A stretch of DNA of 64,000 nt, taken from assembly GCA_016839805.1 (NCBI GenBank), contig JAEOTO010000007.1, forward strand, positions 21,171 through 85,170, in the 5' to 3' direction. The DNA comes from Candidatus Hermodarchaeota archaeon. Lineage in GTDB: Archaea > Asgardarchaeota > Hermodarchaeia > Hermodarchaeales > Hermodarchaeaceae. The translations under genes and the position numbers were made by a program. The notes below the pieces were generated by a model that did no database searches, was not told the origin of the DNA, and worked only from the letters and a program-made list of their open reading frames with translations. Below, piece after piece: positions 16,493 through 24,717 of the stretch (position 1 is the first letter of the stretch; every line of letters starts with the position of its first letter).

Positions 16493-16963
16493 CTACTGCT
16501 CTTCAAGAAGTAGTTGTAGGATTTTCTGTTGATCGCGAACATCGAATACTAAAGCAGCGACCATAGGAATTGGAATAACTACCCATACTAAAACTAAGAC
16601 GAAATAGAACATGCCAAAGACAAAACTAGCAATGGCTGCTACAATCCCAATGATAAAGAGGATACAAAAACACCCTTCCGCTGCATTCGCGTCTTGAATT
16701 GCGAGTGACCACCCTCGAAAATAGGTCAACCTTCCCCGGGTCCATGTGATAGTCTTACCAGCTTCTTCGGCTTTTCTCCTCATTTTTCTTCGATGGAGAT
16801 TACGAAGCATTATTAAAAATCCGGGGAATAGAACATCGAAGAAGACACCAGCAAAGACAAAAATGAATGCCACGACAATCGGATCCCAAAATCTTTGTTG
16901 CATCAAAAAACCTGTTGTAATAAATGATGTCAACATCATGAAATGAAAAATCATAGTAATCAC
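16493..16963 (-). CDS. Membrane protein of the local RKAEEAG family
   Basis: About 156 residues with four hydrophobic segments. A basic linker after the first helices (HRRKMRRKAEEAG) and a short cysteine pair (EGCFC) before the next helices match the organisation of the proteins at 15.1 and 29.4 kb, but there is no zinc ribbon. The start is placed at GTG 16963: it follows the stop of the upstream gene by one base, and GGAGG inside the end of that gene lies nine bases before it. An in-frame ATG at 16987 would overlap the upstream coding region. The tight join shows that the two genes are co-translated. Function unknown. Confidence 0.7.
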   Translation of the reverse strand: MITMIFHFMMLTSFITTGFLMQQRFWDPIVVAFIFVFAGVFFDVLFPGFLIMLRNLHRRKMRRKAEEAGKTITWTRGRLTYFRGWSLAIQDANAAEGCFCILFIIGIVAAIASFVFGMFYFVLVLVWVVIPIPMVAALVFDVRDQQKILQLLLEEQ

Positions 16964-16964
16964 G

Positions 16965-17609
16965 TTACCTTCCCTCCTGATAATCACCTAGATGAGCTCC
17001 ACATCTGCCACAGAACTTATCCGTTTCGGTGATTGATTCTCCACATACTGGACAACTCGTAGGTTTGTCTTTCATTGGTTTCTCTCTAAGAAGTGGTGTT
17101 GATGTCTTATCCACTGCTTCGGAATACCTTCGACTACCCCGTCTTAATCCGATGATTCCACAAACGAGAATGATTGGTATGATCACCGCAAAGAGCACCG
17201 CCATAACTACGAATCCAATTAATTGACCGACTTCTTCAGGAACAAGTGGGAAAGTTGGAAGTGGGATATCAAAGAGTATCATGAAACCAGCAATTGTCAC
17301 AATTGCAAGGAAGCAGAAGAATGGATATCCGTGAGAGAGAGATTCATCTTGGTGGGGAGGTTGTGGTTTCACCACAGGAATTACTTGCTGTTCTAAGGCT
17401 TGCTTTTTTAGCTTTGCATGGCGTCTACCATAGATGCAGCATATAAGAGATAGAATAATTGTAAATCCAATTCCAAAAATGATAGCATAAACAAAAAGAT
17501 TGTCGATATTGAACCCAGGAGCCTGAGCGAGTATATTTGTATATGTCAAGAACTGATGTATCATCTTTGGGAGACTAGATTGATCAAGTATTTGTCGTGC
17601 TATTGCCAT
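16965..17609 (-). CDS. Membrane protein with C-terminal zinc ribbon
   Basis: A 214-residue protein with a hydrophobic segment near residues 35-60, a cytosolic Lys-rich stretch, two more membrane helices (about 97-118 and 128-152) and a C-terminal zinc ribbon (CPVCG, then FCGRCGA). The frame is open to a GTG at 17639, but AGGGTG lies about six bases before ATG 17609, which is taken as the start. It is the first gene of a two-gene unit with the membrane protein at 16.5-16.96 kb. The ribbon could bind zinc for protein contacts; no enzyme motif is visible. Confidence 0.75.
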   Translation of the reverse strand: MAIARQILDQSSLPKMIHQFLTYTNILAQAPGFNIDNLFVYAIIFGIGFTIILSLICCIYGRRHAKLKKQALEQQVIPVVKPQPPHQDESLSHGYPFFCFLAIVTIAGFMILFDIPLPTFPLVPEEVGQLIGFVVMAVLFAVIIPIILVCGIIGLRRGSRRYSEAVDKTSTPLLREKPMKDKPTSCPVCGESITETDKFCGRCGAHLGDYQEGR

Positions 17610-17868
17610 TAGAGAACACCCTAGAAATGTTTCATACACTGTACTTAGTTTTTTAAATAAGTTATTTCAGTTACATATTCCACAGAAATAAACTGATTCT
17701 GTGCGCTAGAACTACATTTACTTTGTTCACTGCTTTAATATTGTTTGTAAAGGGTTTTTAATATTTTAAGGGCATATAGTATTTATTAAATATGGAAAGC
17801 TTTTTCAGTAATAGCAAATCAAAGAATTCAATTACCCAGCTTATGGGAAAAAACTGGGAGAGATCATC

Positions 17869-18465
17869 ATGGTTTCGGCTAAAATACCAAAAGTATTGGC
17901 TGTTATTGCACTGGTCGTAAATCTCATCGCAGTACTCATAACGGTCTATTGGCTCATCCAAATCTGGATACTTATCGGGTGGATCATTATCATTCCCTTT
18001 ATTGGCATCATTTTCCTTGCGATGATCCTTGGCCCCTGGCTCTTAACGTTCATCTTCGTCTTAATTTTCACACTAATCCTCCCTCTACGAACATATCGTG
18101 ACATTACTCCAGAAAATCCCCAGTCACCTGCCACTATCTTCGCGATAGGCGGAATCATTGGAATTATACTCGGCGCTTTCGGCCTATTTCCCAATCCTCT
18201 TATTGCTTTTGTATTCTTGGTTTTTGGACCTAGCGTGCTTTTTAATGCTGTTCCTCAACTCATCGGAGGAATTTTCCTGGTAATTGCAGGTGCGTTATCA
18301 TTAACAGTAGAAGAGGAATATGAAGCAACACCTCCCATAGAAGAACCAAAAGAACCACCAAGTCCTTCAGTAACTGAAAAGTCCGAAGTTAACATATGCC
18401 AATCATGTGGATCCGAGTTGTCCGAGAATGAGAAATTCTGTCGGAATTGCGGTGCAGAAGTGTAG
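17869..18465 (+). CDS. Polytopic membrane protein with C-terminal zinc ribbon
   Basis: A 198-residue protein with about four hydrophobic helices in residues 8-145, a Pro/Glu-rich linker (PIEEPKEPPSPS) and a C-terminal ribbon (CQSCG followed by FCRNCGAEV). The ribbon is the same type as in its neighbours, although the membrane part differs and is richer in Ile and Pro. ATG 17869 follows GGGAGAG by several bases. The next gene, a pure membrane protein, starts 41 bases later and is probably co-transcribed. No function can be assigned. Confidence 0.75.
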   Translation: MVSAKIPKVLAVIALVVNLIAVLITVYWLIQIWILIGWIIIIPFIGIIFLAMILGPWLLTFIFVLIFTLILPLRTYRDITPENPQSPATIFAIGGIIGIILGAFGLFPNPLIAFVFLVFGPSVLFNAVPQLIGGIFLVIAGALSLTVEEEYEATPPIEEPKEPPSPSVTEKSEVNICQSCGSELSENEKFCRNCGAEV

Positions 18466-18506
18466 CAGATATTAAAAAGAACGCACAGAAAATGGAGTGA
18501 ACCTAA

Positions 18507-18974
18507 TTGGATTTCCGAAAGCCTGCTAGAATAACTATCTTGATTGGAACCATTATCGGCTTAATTCCTCTTGCACTCTCAATATTGGCAACCGTCACAC
18601 TCATTATCACTTGGTGGGAATTCATAGTGACCCCAATTCTAGGGCTTGGTATGATTATCTACTTAGGTATCGCAATAGTCCTAATCGTCGTAATTTTGAT
18701 TCTCAACATCATTATTCCACTTATTGGGTTTTTCCGAATTCACTATGAAATCAGGGAGCGCTTTTCCATTATCTTCCTATTCATTGCTATTATCACATTC
18801 TTTCTCGCATACCTTTTCTGGGAACTTTGGCTAGGACGTGCACCTGAGATATTTCCAATCTTCAGCATGGCATTCGCACCATTCTCATATTTTCTCATGA
18901 TCTTTCTAATTGCAGTTGGAATTGTCTATATTTTGGCTAGTATACTTACAATTCTCATTCGCGAACCAAGTTAA
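18507..18974 (+). CDS. Polytopic membrane protein
   Basis: A 155-residue, strongly hydrophobic protein with about four membrane helices and a short charged segment (HYEIRER) between the second and third. It starts at TTG 18507 with GGAG six bases upstream of the spacer and ends in REPS. It lacks the zinc ribbon of the preceding gene, from which it is separated by 41 bases. Similar in style to the membrane part of the 17.9-kb protein; no known family was recognised. Confidence 0.65.
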   Translation: MDFRKPARITILIGTIIGLIPLALSILATVTLIITWWEFIVTPILGLGMIIYLGIAIVLIVVILILNIIIPLIGFFRIHYEIRERFSIIFLFIAIITFFLAYLFWELWLGRAPEIFPIFSMAFAPFSYFLMIFLIAVGIVYILASILTILIREPS

Positions 18975-19244
18975 TAACCAAGCTAAATACAAGTGCAGTT
19001 GTGTGACTTAACAACAGATTATGCCATCTTCATCAAAGTGAGAAATTTTAGTTAATAGCTTTGTCCATACCGGTTAATGATGGAAGCGCCTGTATTATCT
19101 GGAAAATGCTATTAAGACACTTTTAAGTCGGTGGACCCAACCTCAAAAATAGAAGATAAATTGAGTATTGGCGGTGTTTTCCTATAAAGGTGAATTAAGT
19201 TTTGTTTAATAGTTCGCATTAGTAATTGATACTAGGGTGGTTCT

Positions 19245-20300
19245 ATGGAGTCGCTGCTAAGAAATTGGAATGGGGAAAGCGTGATTATCCGCTTTGATCG
19301 ACCTTCAGGCGCTTGGATAATCATCGCCATTCATTCGACTTTTCTAGGACCCGCAATAGGTGGCACGCGTATGAAGTCTTATCCGAATTTTAAAGCTGCC
19401 CTAGAGGATGCTCTTCAATTAGCAGCCAGCATGACTTACAAATTTGCAGCAGCTGATTTCCCTTCTGGCGGTGGTAAAGCTGTAATCGCGCTCCCTTCCT
19501 CCTTCGACATACATGAGAGACCGAGCTTATTGCGGCATTATGGGACATTGCTGAAGCAATTAGGTGGGTTGTTTCAAGCTGGACCTGATGTAGGAACCTC
19601 TCCTGCCGATATGGATATTATAGCAGAGACCGGGGCACCATTTGTTTTTTGTCGAACCCCCGAAAAAGGGGGAGCTGGAGGTTCGGGAAAATGGACCGCC
19701 CTAGGCGTCTTTCATGGCATGCAAGCTGTATGCAAACAGCTTTTTGACAATGAATCACTTAGGGAGCGAGTCGTCATGGTTCAGGGAACGGGTAGTGTTG
19801 GTCACCCATTGATTGAGTTACTATTGAAGGATGGAGCTGAGGTATTGTTTAGTGAAGTAAACCAAACGGCTATTCAACATTTCCGCGATAAACTCAAATT
19901 GCCATTTGTCCCACCTAAACGCGTTTATGATACTCCCTGTGACATATTTGCGCCCTGTGCTTTAGGTGGAATTCTTAACAAGGATACGATTCCCCGTCTG
20001 AAATGCACCGCAATTGCTGGAGCCGCCAACAACCAACTCGCTGAACCAACCGATGCTGTGAGACTAATGAAGAGAAATATCTTGTATGCACCTGATTTTA
20101 TAATTAGTATAGGTGGAGCCATGGCAATCATTGGAATTGAGAGAATGGGCTGGTCAACAGATGAAGCCCGAGCGAAAGTAAACTCAATTAAGCAAACAAT
20201 GCTGCGAGTTTTTAAACTGGCTAAAGATGACCATATTACTACTGATGCCGCGGCTAAACGTATAGTTGACTCTCGACTGTCTAGAACTGAAAGTAAATGA
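19245..20300 (+). CDS. Glu/Leu/Phe/Val dehydrogenase family enzyme
   Basis: A 351-residue NAD(P)-dependent amino acid dehydrogenase, closest in size and motif style to leucine dehydrogenase. The substrate site MTYKFAAADFPSGGGKAVI supplies Lys66 and Lys78, the two lysines used in binding and catalysis, and the dinucleotide fold has GTGSVG (181-186). ANNQL in the C-terminal half and the IGG turn (SIGGAMAI) are typical. It would catalyse reversible oxidative deamination of a branched-chain or similar amino acid. Exact substrate cannot be read by eye. The gene stands alone, with a 270-base upstream region that contains one copy of a local ATTANGACACTTTT motif. Confidence 0.88.
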   Translation: MESLLRNWNGESVIIRFDRPSGAWIIIAIHSTFLGPAIGGTRMKSYPNFKAALEDALQLAASMTYKFAAADFPSGGGKAVIALPSSFDIHERPSLLRHYGTLLKQLGGLFQAGPDVGTSPADMDIIAETGAPFVFCRTPEKGGAGGSGKWTALGVFHGMQAVCKQLFDNESLRERVVMVQGTGSVGHPLIELLLKDGAEVLFSEVNQTAIQHFRDKLKLPFVPPKRVYDTPCDIFAPCALGGILNKDTIPRLKCTAIAGAANNQLAEPTDAVRLMKRNILYAPDFIISIGGAMAIIGIERMGWSTDEARAKVNSIKQTMLRVFKLAKDDHITTDAAAKRIVDSRLSRTESK

Positions 20301-20358
20301 CGAAAAAGATGTGGGCGGAAAGACTAGATAGGAATAATCAAAATTTCTGGATGAGCCT

Positions 20359-20372
20359 ATTATGACACTTTT
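20359..20372 (+). repeat. ATTRTGACACTTTT motif, copy in convergent spacer
   Basis: The sequence ATTATGACACTTTT occurs in the spacer between the convergent dehydrogenase and LUD-protein genes. Identical or near-identical copies lie at 21332-21345 and 22282-22295, and a weaker one (ATTAAGACACTTTT) at 19111-19124, all within 3.2 kb and all in non-coding DNA. Confidence 0.5.
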
Positions 20373-20508
20373 CTATGGATATTTTACTTGAATCCGTCTT
20401 GTGGCGTAGGGGCTCATTTTTGCCTGATACGGAAAGCGCTATCTTTGCGTGTGTGCTGCCCCTGGCTAGTGAAATATTGTCTTGTAGCCAGCCAATGCTT
20501 GAATTGCT

Positions 20509-21180
20509 TTAGAATCCAACGGTTTCTCCGAGTAAGATAATTGTTGAATCTGTATGGACAGGTCGGCGTTCAATTATCGTCGTTACATTGCAGATCCTAT
20601 TCGGTGACTCACAATCTGAACAGATACCAGTTTTTGCACATGGCACTTGAAAATTTAAGCGTTTAGCGTTCATTGGAGCCGCGACATATCTGATTCTGTC
20701 CATGGCTTGTTCCACATTCCTGACTATCTTATTTACTCCTGCAATGATGATAACCTTCTGCGGGCCAAAGATCATAGCAGCGACACGTTGACCAGCGTGA
20801 TCAATGTTAACGAGATGGCCTTCCTCTGTGATCGCGTTAGTGCTTGTCAAAAAGATATCCGCGTGTGCCAGCATTTTTCTTGCTTTCATCACGTCTTCCG
20901 GTTTTTGTCTTTTCTTTTGTGCCTCCCAGTGACTAATAATTGTATTTCCTCGTTGTTCAAGGGAATCTACAAGACCAATTTCCCTTATAGTGACAGATCC
21001 TCCAACGCCTACTAAGGCATTAGGAGGAATAAGCTGTAAGACCCTAGCCATAACTTCATTTCTTGTAGGAAAATACATCACGTCAAAGCCATTCTTTTTC
21101 AGTGCAGTCAAGGTTCTTTGAACCTTCTTTTTCCAATACCAGTTCCTAACCTCCTGCCACACTTTTACATCATGCCACAT
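20509..21180 (-). CDS. LUD-domain (LutC/YkgG-like) protein
   Basis: A 223-residue LUD-domain protein. The family elements are visible: VGVGGSVTIREIGL near residue 60, LTSTNAITEEGHLVNIDHAG near 110, and IIIAGVNKIVRNVEQAM near 148. A C-terminal cysteine group (CAKTGICSDCESPNRIC) could bind a metal, as in several relatives. LUD proteins usually work with Fe-S partners in lactate or other hydroxy-acid oxidation, but no LutA/LutB partner is nearby, so the substrate is unknown. The start is ATG 21180. It is convergent with the amino acid dehydrogenase. Confidence 0.85.
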   Translation of the reverse strand: MWHDVKVWQEVRNWYWKKKVQRTLTALKKNGFDVMYFPTRNEVMARVLQLIPPNALVGVGGSVTIREIGLVDSLEQRGNTIISHWEAQKKRQKPEDVMKARKMLAHADIFLTSTNAITEEGHLVNIDHAGQRVAAMIFGPQKVIIIAGVNKIVRNVEQAMDRIRYVAAPMNAKRLNFQVPCAKTGICSDCESPNRICNVTTIIERRPVHTDSTIILLGETVGF

Positions 21181-21519
21181 TTTACCACCACATTAAATGC
21201 TAAGTTAACAACCCAAAAATACCTTTCATAGTAGTACTAGCAAAATCAATAGATATTCAGCATCAATCATTGTAAGGAAAAAATCAAAAAAGGTACGAAT
21301 ACATCGATAGTTGAAAAATCTGTAAAGGGGCATTATGACACTTTTGCAAATTATTGTAACACTTTTTGGCAGAATACAATGGTTATTGCATAATCTGAAT
21401 TTGGTTCCTTAGGATTTAAGATGCAGGCGCTCCTCAGGATAAATGAACACTATTCTAGAATTATTACTATTTGATACTGTGAAATCCTGTCATGGCTTTC
21501 CGAGAAAGGGGCTAGGTCC
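21181..21519. other. Intergenic region, divergent promoters and repeat motif
   Basis: This 339-base spacer separates the LUD gene (minus) from the membrane protein gene (plus). It is AT-rich. It contains an ATTATGACACTTTT motif at 21332-21345, a second partial copy (TTGTAACACTTTTTGG) some 20 bases on, and TTAGGATTTAAG near 21410 that resembles a stretch downstream of the copy at 22282. No tRNA or open frame of note was seen. Confidence 0.5.
21332..21345 (+). repeat. ATTRTGACACTTTT motif copy
   Basis: A perfect copy of the 20359 motif, followed about 55-75 bases later by TTGCATAATC and GGTTCCTTAGGAT, which partly match the sequence after the 22282 copy (TTGCAAAG, GGGACCATTAGGAT). The repeated unit may therefore be longer than the 14-base core, about 80-90 bases. 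Confidence 0.45.
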
Positions 21520-22176
21520 TTGCGGCTTATCAGTTCTTTTTTTAATTTTTTTGAAGCAGGACCTTTTTTATTCGATGGTTCAAGCATAGCTGTTGAGGGA
21601 ATATCATTCATTCTTACATTAGTTAGTGGGGTTTTGGTCTTTGGCGTCCTTCGATGGCGAACACACCGTAAGCTTGCACCCTATCTGGTTACGCTGGGCG
21701 TTATGCTCCTTTTCGCGGTGTTGGAAACGTGGATCGTCACGATTTGGCAGCCCGACCTCGGGCGACGTGATCTAGAAGACGCCGTAGCTAAGTTTTTCGC
21801 CTTCCCTTACACCGTAACTATACGTGAAGGCGAGTTTCTATGGATATATTCCTATATCGGTGTACTCATTGAGTGTGGAAACCTTCGATTGTTTCTCTTT
21901 TTATCCCCTACAGTTATTCATGGGTCAGCTGAAATGGTGTTCTGGTTCGCCCAGATCCGGCTGCTGGCCTTCCGCATCGTCATCAGTTTTCACCTCATCG
22001 CCCTCCTCCTCTTCATGCTCATCTTAACCAGCGTCGATATCATCTACAGGCGATTCCACATCCGAGCTGTCACCAAACACTCAAAGGCAGCCCATGAGGG
22101 GTTCTCGTGCAGCTCTGAGGAAGAACGAGCGGATGGTAGTGTTACTCAAACCGCTTCAAGGAACTTAGCTTCTTAG
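21520..22176 (+). CDS. Predicted membrane protein, unknown family
   Basis: A 218-residue protein beginning at TTG 21520 with AGGTC close upstream. It has about five hydrophobic segments (residues 22-43, 53-75, 105-125, 128-142, 150-172), a hydrophilic stretch (QPDLGRRDLEDAVAKF) between the second and third, and a Ser/Glu-rich cytosolic tail. Its internal base composition is richer in G and C than its neighbours, especially around 21.68-21.8 kb and 21.95-22.1 kb, which may reflect transfer or constraint. No family was recognised. It is flanked on both sides by copies of the TGACACTTTT motif. Confidence 0.6.
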   Translation: MRLISSFFNFFEAGPFLFDGSSIAVEGISFILTLVSGVLVFGVLRWRTHRKLAPYLVTLGVMLLFAVLETWIVTIWQPDLGRRDLEDAVAKFFAFPYTVTIREGEFLWIYSYIGVLIECGNLRLFLFLSPTVIHGSAEMVFWFAQIRLLAFRIVISFHLIALLLFMLILTSVDIIYRRFHIRAVTKHSKAAHEGFSCSSEEERADGSVTQTASRNLAS

Positions 22177-22549
22177 TTGAGGAGCACCGGTTAGAGTGGT
22201 AGTACTGAAGTTTTGGTGGGTACAATACACGTAGCGTGCGGTATTTCCTTTTTTAATCGGTTGCAGAATCTGGATAATCCCATTGTGACACTTTCTCTTT
22301 TGATTATTCACATGAGGCAATATTGCAAAGTGGGACCATTAGGATGAATATAGAAAATTGGTTTCTCATTTTCATCCGACAAAGAAGGTTAGCTTTAACG
22401 CGTCAAATCTATCTATTAAGAGTATTGTTTCTTTTCCTTTGAATCAGAAATAAACTGTCAAGTAGTTCGACACATTTAAGACTGAACTTTGGAATCGTTC
22501 AAATGATTACTCGTAGTTGAGTAATTGTTTAAATATCGAGGTTTCAAAC
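22177..22549. other. Intergenic region with repeat motif and long leader
   Basis: This 373-base spacer has a third ATTRTGACACTTTY copy at 22282-22295, TTGCAAAGTGGGACC about 40 bases further, and then AT-rich DNA leading to the ribosome site GAGGT before ATG 22550. No RNA gene or convincing open frame was found. Confidence 0.45.
22282..22295 (+). repeat. ATTRTGACACTTTT motif copy
   Basis: ATTGTGACACTTTC, one purine change and one end change from the two perfect copies. It lies 268 bases upstream of the secreted protein start at 22550 and 106 bases after the membrane gene stop. Confidence 0.45.
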
Positions 22550-23710
22550 ATGCGTATTACTCGAAATTTTCTCTTATTCTTAGCAATGTGTACTTTGCTT
22601 CTACCGTTTTTCTCAATTGGTTTTTCAGGGATTCAAATGGCGCCTTCAATGACTGTAATGGCCCTGCCTGCTCCAACACTTACACCACGAATTCTTTACT
22701 TTACTCAGTTTGCTGATAATACTCCTGCTGGCGAAGTACAGAATGTCTGGGGGGCGATTAATGATACTCATGGAACCAATTATGTTCGAACCAACCTAAC
22801 TTCCTACACGGATCTTGCTAGCGAGCTCCCGAACTGTGATATTCTTCTCATTCCCGAACAAGAGCAGATTTATTCAGAAAATATCACCGCTATTGCGCCA
22901 ACTTGGCTAACGCCACTTAACACCTTCCTGAGTCAAGGTGGAATTATAATCGGCATGACCTACTCCAGTGATAACTTCGGACCTATTGCCACTGCGCATA
23001 TACTCAATGACACGGGATTAATGGATATTCAGGGATCATCACCTATGACAGGGTCACCGGTCACTATTCTTGACGCTACAGATCCCCTTGTTGATGGGGT
23101 AAGTGCATTTACCGCTCCAGATGGCAGTGTAGATTTCATTACTACAGAAACCGGAATTGTGGCGAATACCACTTTGGGACCAATCCTTCTTCACAAACAG
23201 AGTAGTCTTGGGCACATCGTTCTGATGGGAATGGATTTCTTTGCACGAGATTCTGAAGCTGACAAAATTCTTGGCAACGCCATCCGATTATACCAACCAC
23301 CTTCAGCACCGGTTCTAAATGATCCAGGGGTTACGATTTCAGGATTTCAGGTCCCACTTACTTGGACTGCGGCAACAGACACCGATGGTATTATTGACCA
23401 TTATGAAGTGCAGGCTAGCGCTGATGCCGGCTTTTCCATTATTGGTCAAAGTGATACCACAACGATGTTGAATTACAGTTTTACCTTTTTGTCAAATGGA
23501 ACCTATTATTTCCGCGTTCTAGCTGTTGACAATAATACATTAGAAGGTCCATGGAGTACTGTGGTAAGTACCTATATTGAACTCCCACCCTTAACTTTTC
23601 CAACTGGTATTCCGGGGTTCCCGATTGAAGCGATAGCTCTGGGGCTAGTACTTTCATTGGGAATAATTTTCGTCGTACGCCATCATAAACAGCAAAAGGT
23701 ATCTTCATAG
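22550..23710 (+). CDS. Surface protein: amidotransferase-like domain, FN3, IPGFPI anchor
   Basis: A 386-residue precursor. Residues 1-30 form a signal peptide (MRITRNFLLFLAM start). The next 220 residues (ILYFTQFADN, then CDILLIPEQEQ, LSQGGIIIGM, GHIVLMGMDFF) resemble a class I glutamine-amidotransferase-like or ThuA-like fold, as seen in secreted sugar-related proteins. A fibronectin type III domain follows (VPLTWTAATDTDGIIDHYEV to GTYYFRVLAVDNN). The C-terminus is IPGFPIEAIALGL, a hydrophobic helix and HHKQQK, an archaeosortase-type anchor. ATG 22550 with GAGGT upstream is preferred to a GTG or ATG 33 bases earlier. It probably sits on the outer cell surface. Confidence 0.82.
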   Translation: MRITRNFLLFLAMCTLLLPFFSIGFSGIQMAPSMTVMALPAPTLTPRILYFTQFADNTPAGEVQNVWGAINDTHGTNYVRTNLTSYTDLASELPNCDILLIPEQEQIYSENITAIAPTWLTPLNTFLSQGGIIIGMTYSSDNFGPIATAHILNDTGLMDIQGSSPMTGSPVTILDATDPLVDGVSAFTAPDGSVDFITTETGIVANTTLGPILLHKQSSLGHIVLMGMDFFARDSEADKILGNAIRLYQPPSAPVLNDPGVTISGFQVPLTWTAATDTDGIIDHYEVQASADAGFSIIGQSDTTTMLNYSFTFLSNGTYYFRVLAVDNNTLEGPWSTVVSTYIELPPLTFPTGIPGFPIEAIALGLVLSLGIIFVVRHHKQQKVSS

Positions 23711-23737
23711 GGAGATACCTTCTATCCTTTCTTTTTT
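23696..23737 (+). terminator. Hairpin terminator overlapping the stop codon
   Basis: AAGGTATCT and AGATACCTT form a 9-bp stem around an 8-base loop that contains the stop codon of the preceding gene, and a T-rich run follows to 23737. This should end the surface-protein transcript. Confidence 0.75.
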
Positions 23738-23914
23738 GGTTAGATTGTTATCATTTCGCCTACTCTAATGATCATATCAAGGTGTCTATGTGAGGATTTC
23801 GAACGATGTGGGTTTTACATTTCAAAACTTGTTTTACCTGTGTCCCATTTGTCTAAGCCGACTATGAATTCTGGATGTTTCCTTAATTAGAGGAGTATCA
23901 ACACTATACAAGAG

Positions 23915-24325
23915 CTATGCTCCTGCTTCAGATCTCTTCGACACTAGACCACCAATGAGTCCGATGAGGCCAGGTAAGAATCCAATGATAAAGGGGAAAA
24001 TTCCCAGTATCAAGCTTATGATACCAGTAATAATTATGCCCATTTTGTGTTCACCAGGATGTCGGAACCAACGGAACCATAGTATCATTGTTATAAGAGA
24101 CCATACTCCCTGAGCTGCGGAGATTACCATAATTGGAACACCAGTGATAAACCAGTAAGCCATTATGTCTGGATGATAATCTGGTGAGCTGGGAACAAAC
24201 CAACCCGTCCAATAGTAATTCAGATGCAACAAATAGAACAGTGCAAAAATAGTGAATGAAGCAAGCATTCCTAGGAGGTGAAGTACTGCTCCTGCGAGGA
24301 CATAATTTGAACCTTTTTCAGACAT
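23915..24325 (-). CDS. Four-helix membrane protein (DUF4064-like)
   Basis: A 136-residue protein with four membrane helices and a final Gly-rich segment (IIGFLPGLIGLIGGLVSK). The order 'helix, extracellular loop with Trp/Pro, helix, short basic turn (FRHPGEHKMG), helix, GxxPxxxGxxGGL' is repeated in the broken gene at 32.7-33.0 kb, so the two are paralogs. This resembles the DUF4064/SHOCT-linked membrane family, tentatively. GGAGGG lies nine bases before the ATG. Function unknown. Confidence 0.7.
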   Translation of the reverse strand: MSEKGSNYVLAGAVLHLLGMLASFTIFALFYLLHLNYYWTGWFVPSSPDYHPDIMAYWFITGVPIMVISAAQGVWSLITMILWFRWFRHPGEHKMGIIITGIISLILGIFPFIIGFLPGLIGLIGGLVSKRSEAGA

Positions 24326-24605
24326 TACTCTGTTCCCTCCATTCCAGTTGGTAACGTAGCTTCTTTGGCTAGATGTATAAAGCTGTTTGCTATTAAGAAA
24401 AAACTGTATTTCAAAGTTTAATATCCACTTTACGAACCGCTCTTTTTCCTTTACACAATGCCAAATACATGTGTTTTTTCTCGTATGATATATAAGGTAG
24501 AACAGGCAATTCTATCTCAGTGCTGGGAAGATTGGTTTCAATGAAGTGGCTAAGTGACAACTTAAACGATGAGCGTAGTTTTACTTCTTCTAAGCACTAG
24601 TGAAG

Positions 24606-24690
24606 GCTTTCCGAAGGTTGTATTTAGACATGCTGTTACGGCCCTCTCTTGCATTTCATCAAGAAATGCGTACTACTACTCTTCGGAAGC
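24606..24690 (+). promoter_or_regulatory. Structured 5' leader of the giant surface-protein gene
   Basis: GCTTTCCGAAG (24606-24616) can pair with CTTCGGAAGC (24681-24690), a 10-bp stem with one bulged T, enclosing a second perfect 7-bp hairpin (GCATTTC/GAAATGC, 24651-24669). The structure ends 13 bases before the AAGGAG ribosome site. A TATA-like ATATATAAGG near 24490 would give a leader of about 200 bases, long for an archaeal gene. A cis-regulatory RNA element is possible. Confidence 0.4.
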
Positions 24691-24717
24691 GTTCCTCATA
24701 ATAAAGGAGAGATTTCA

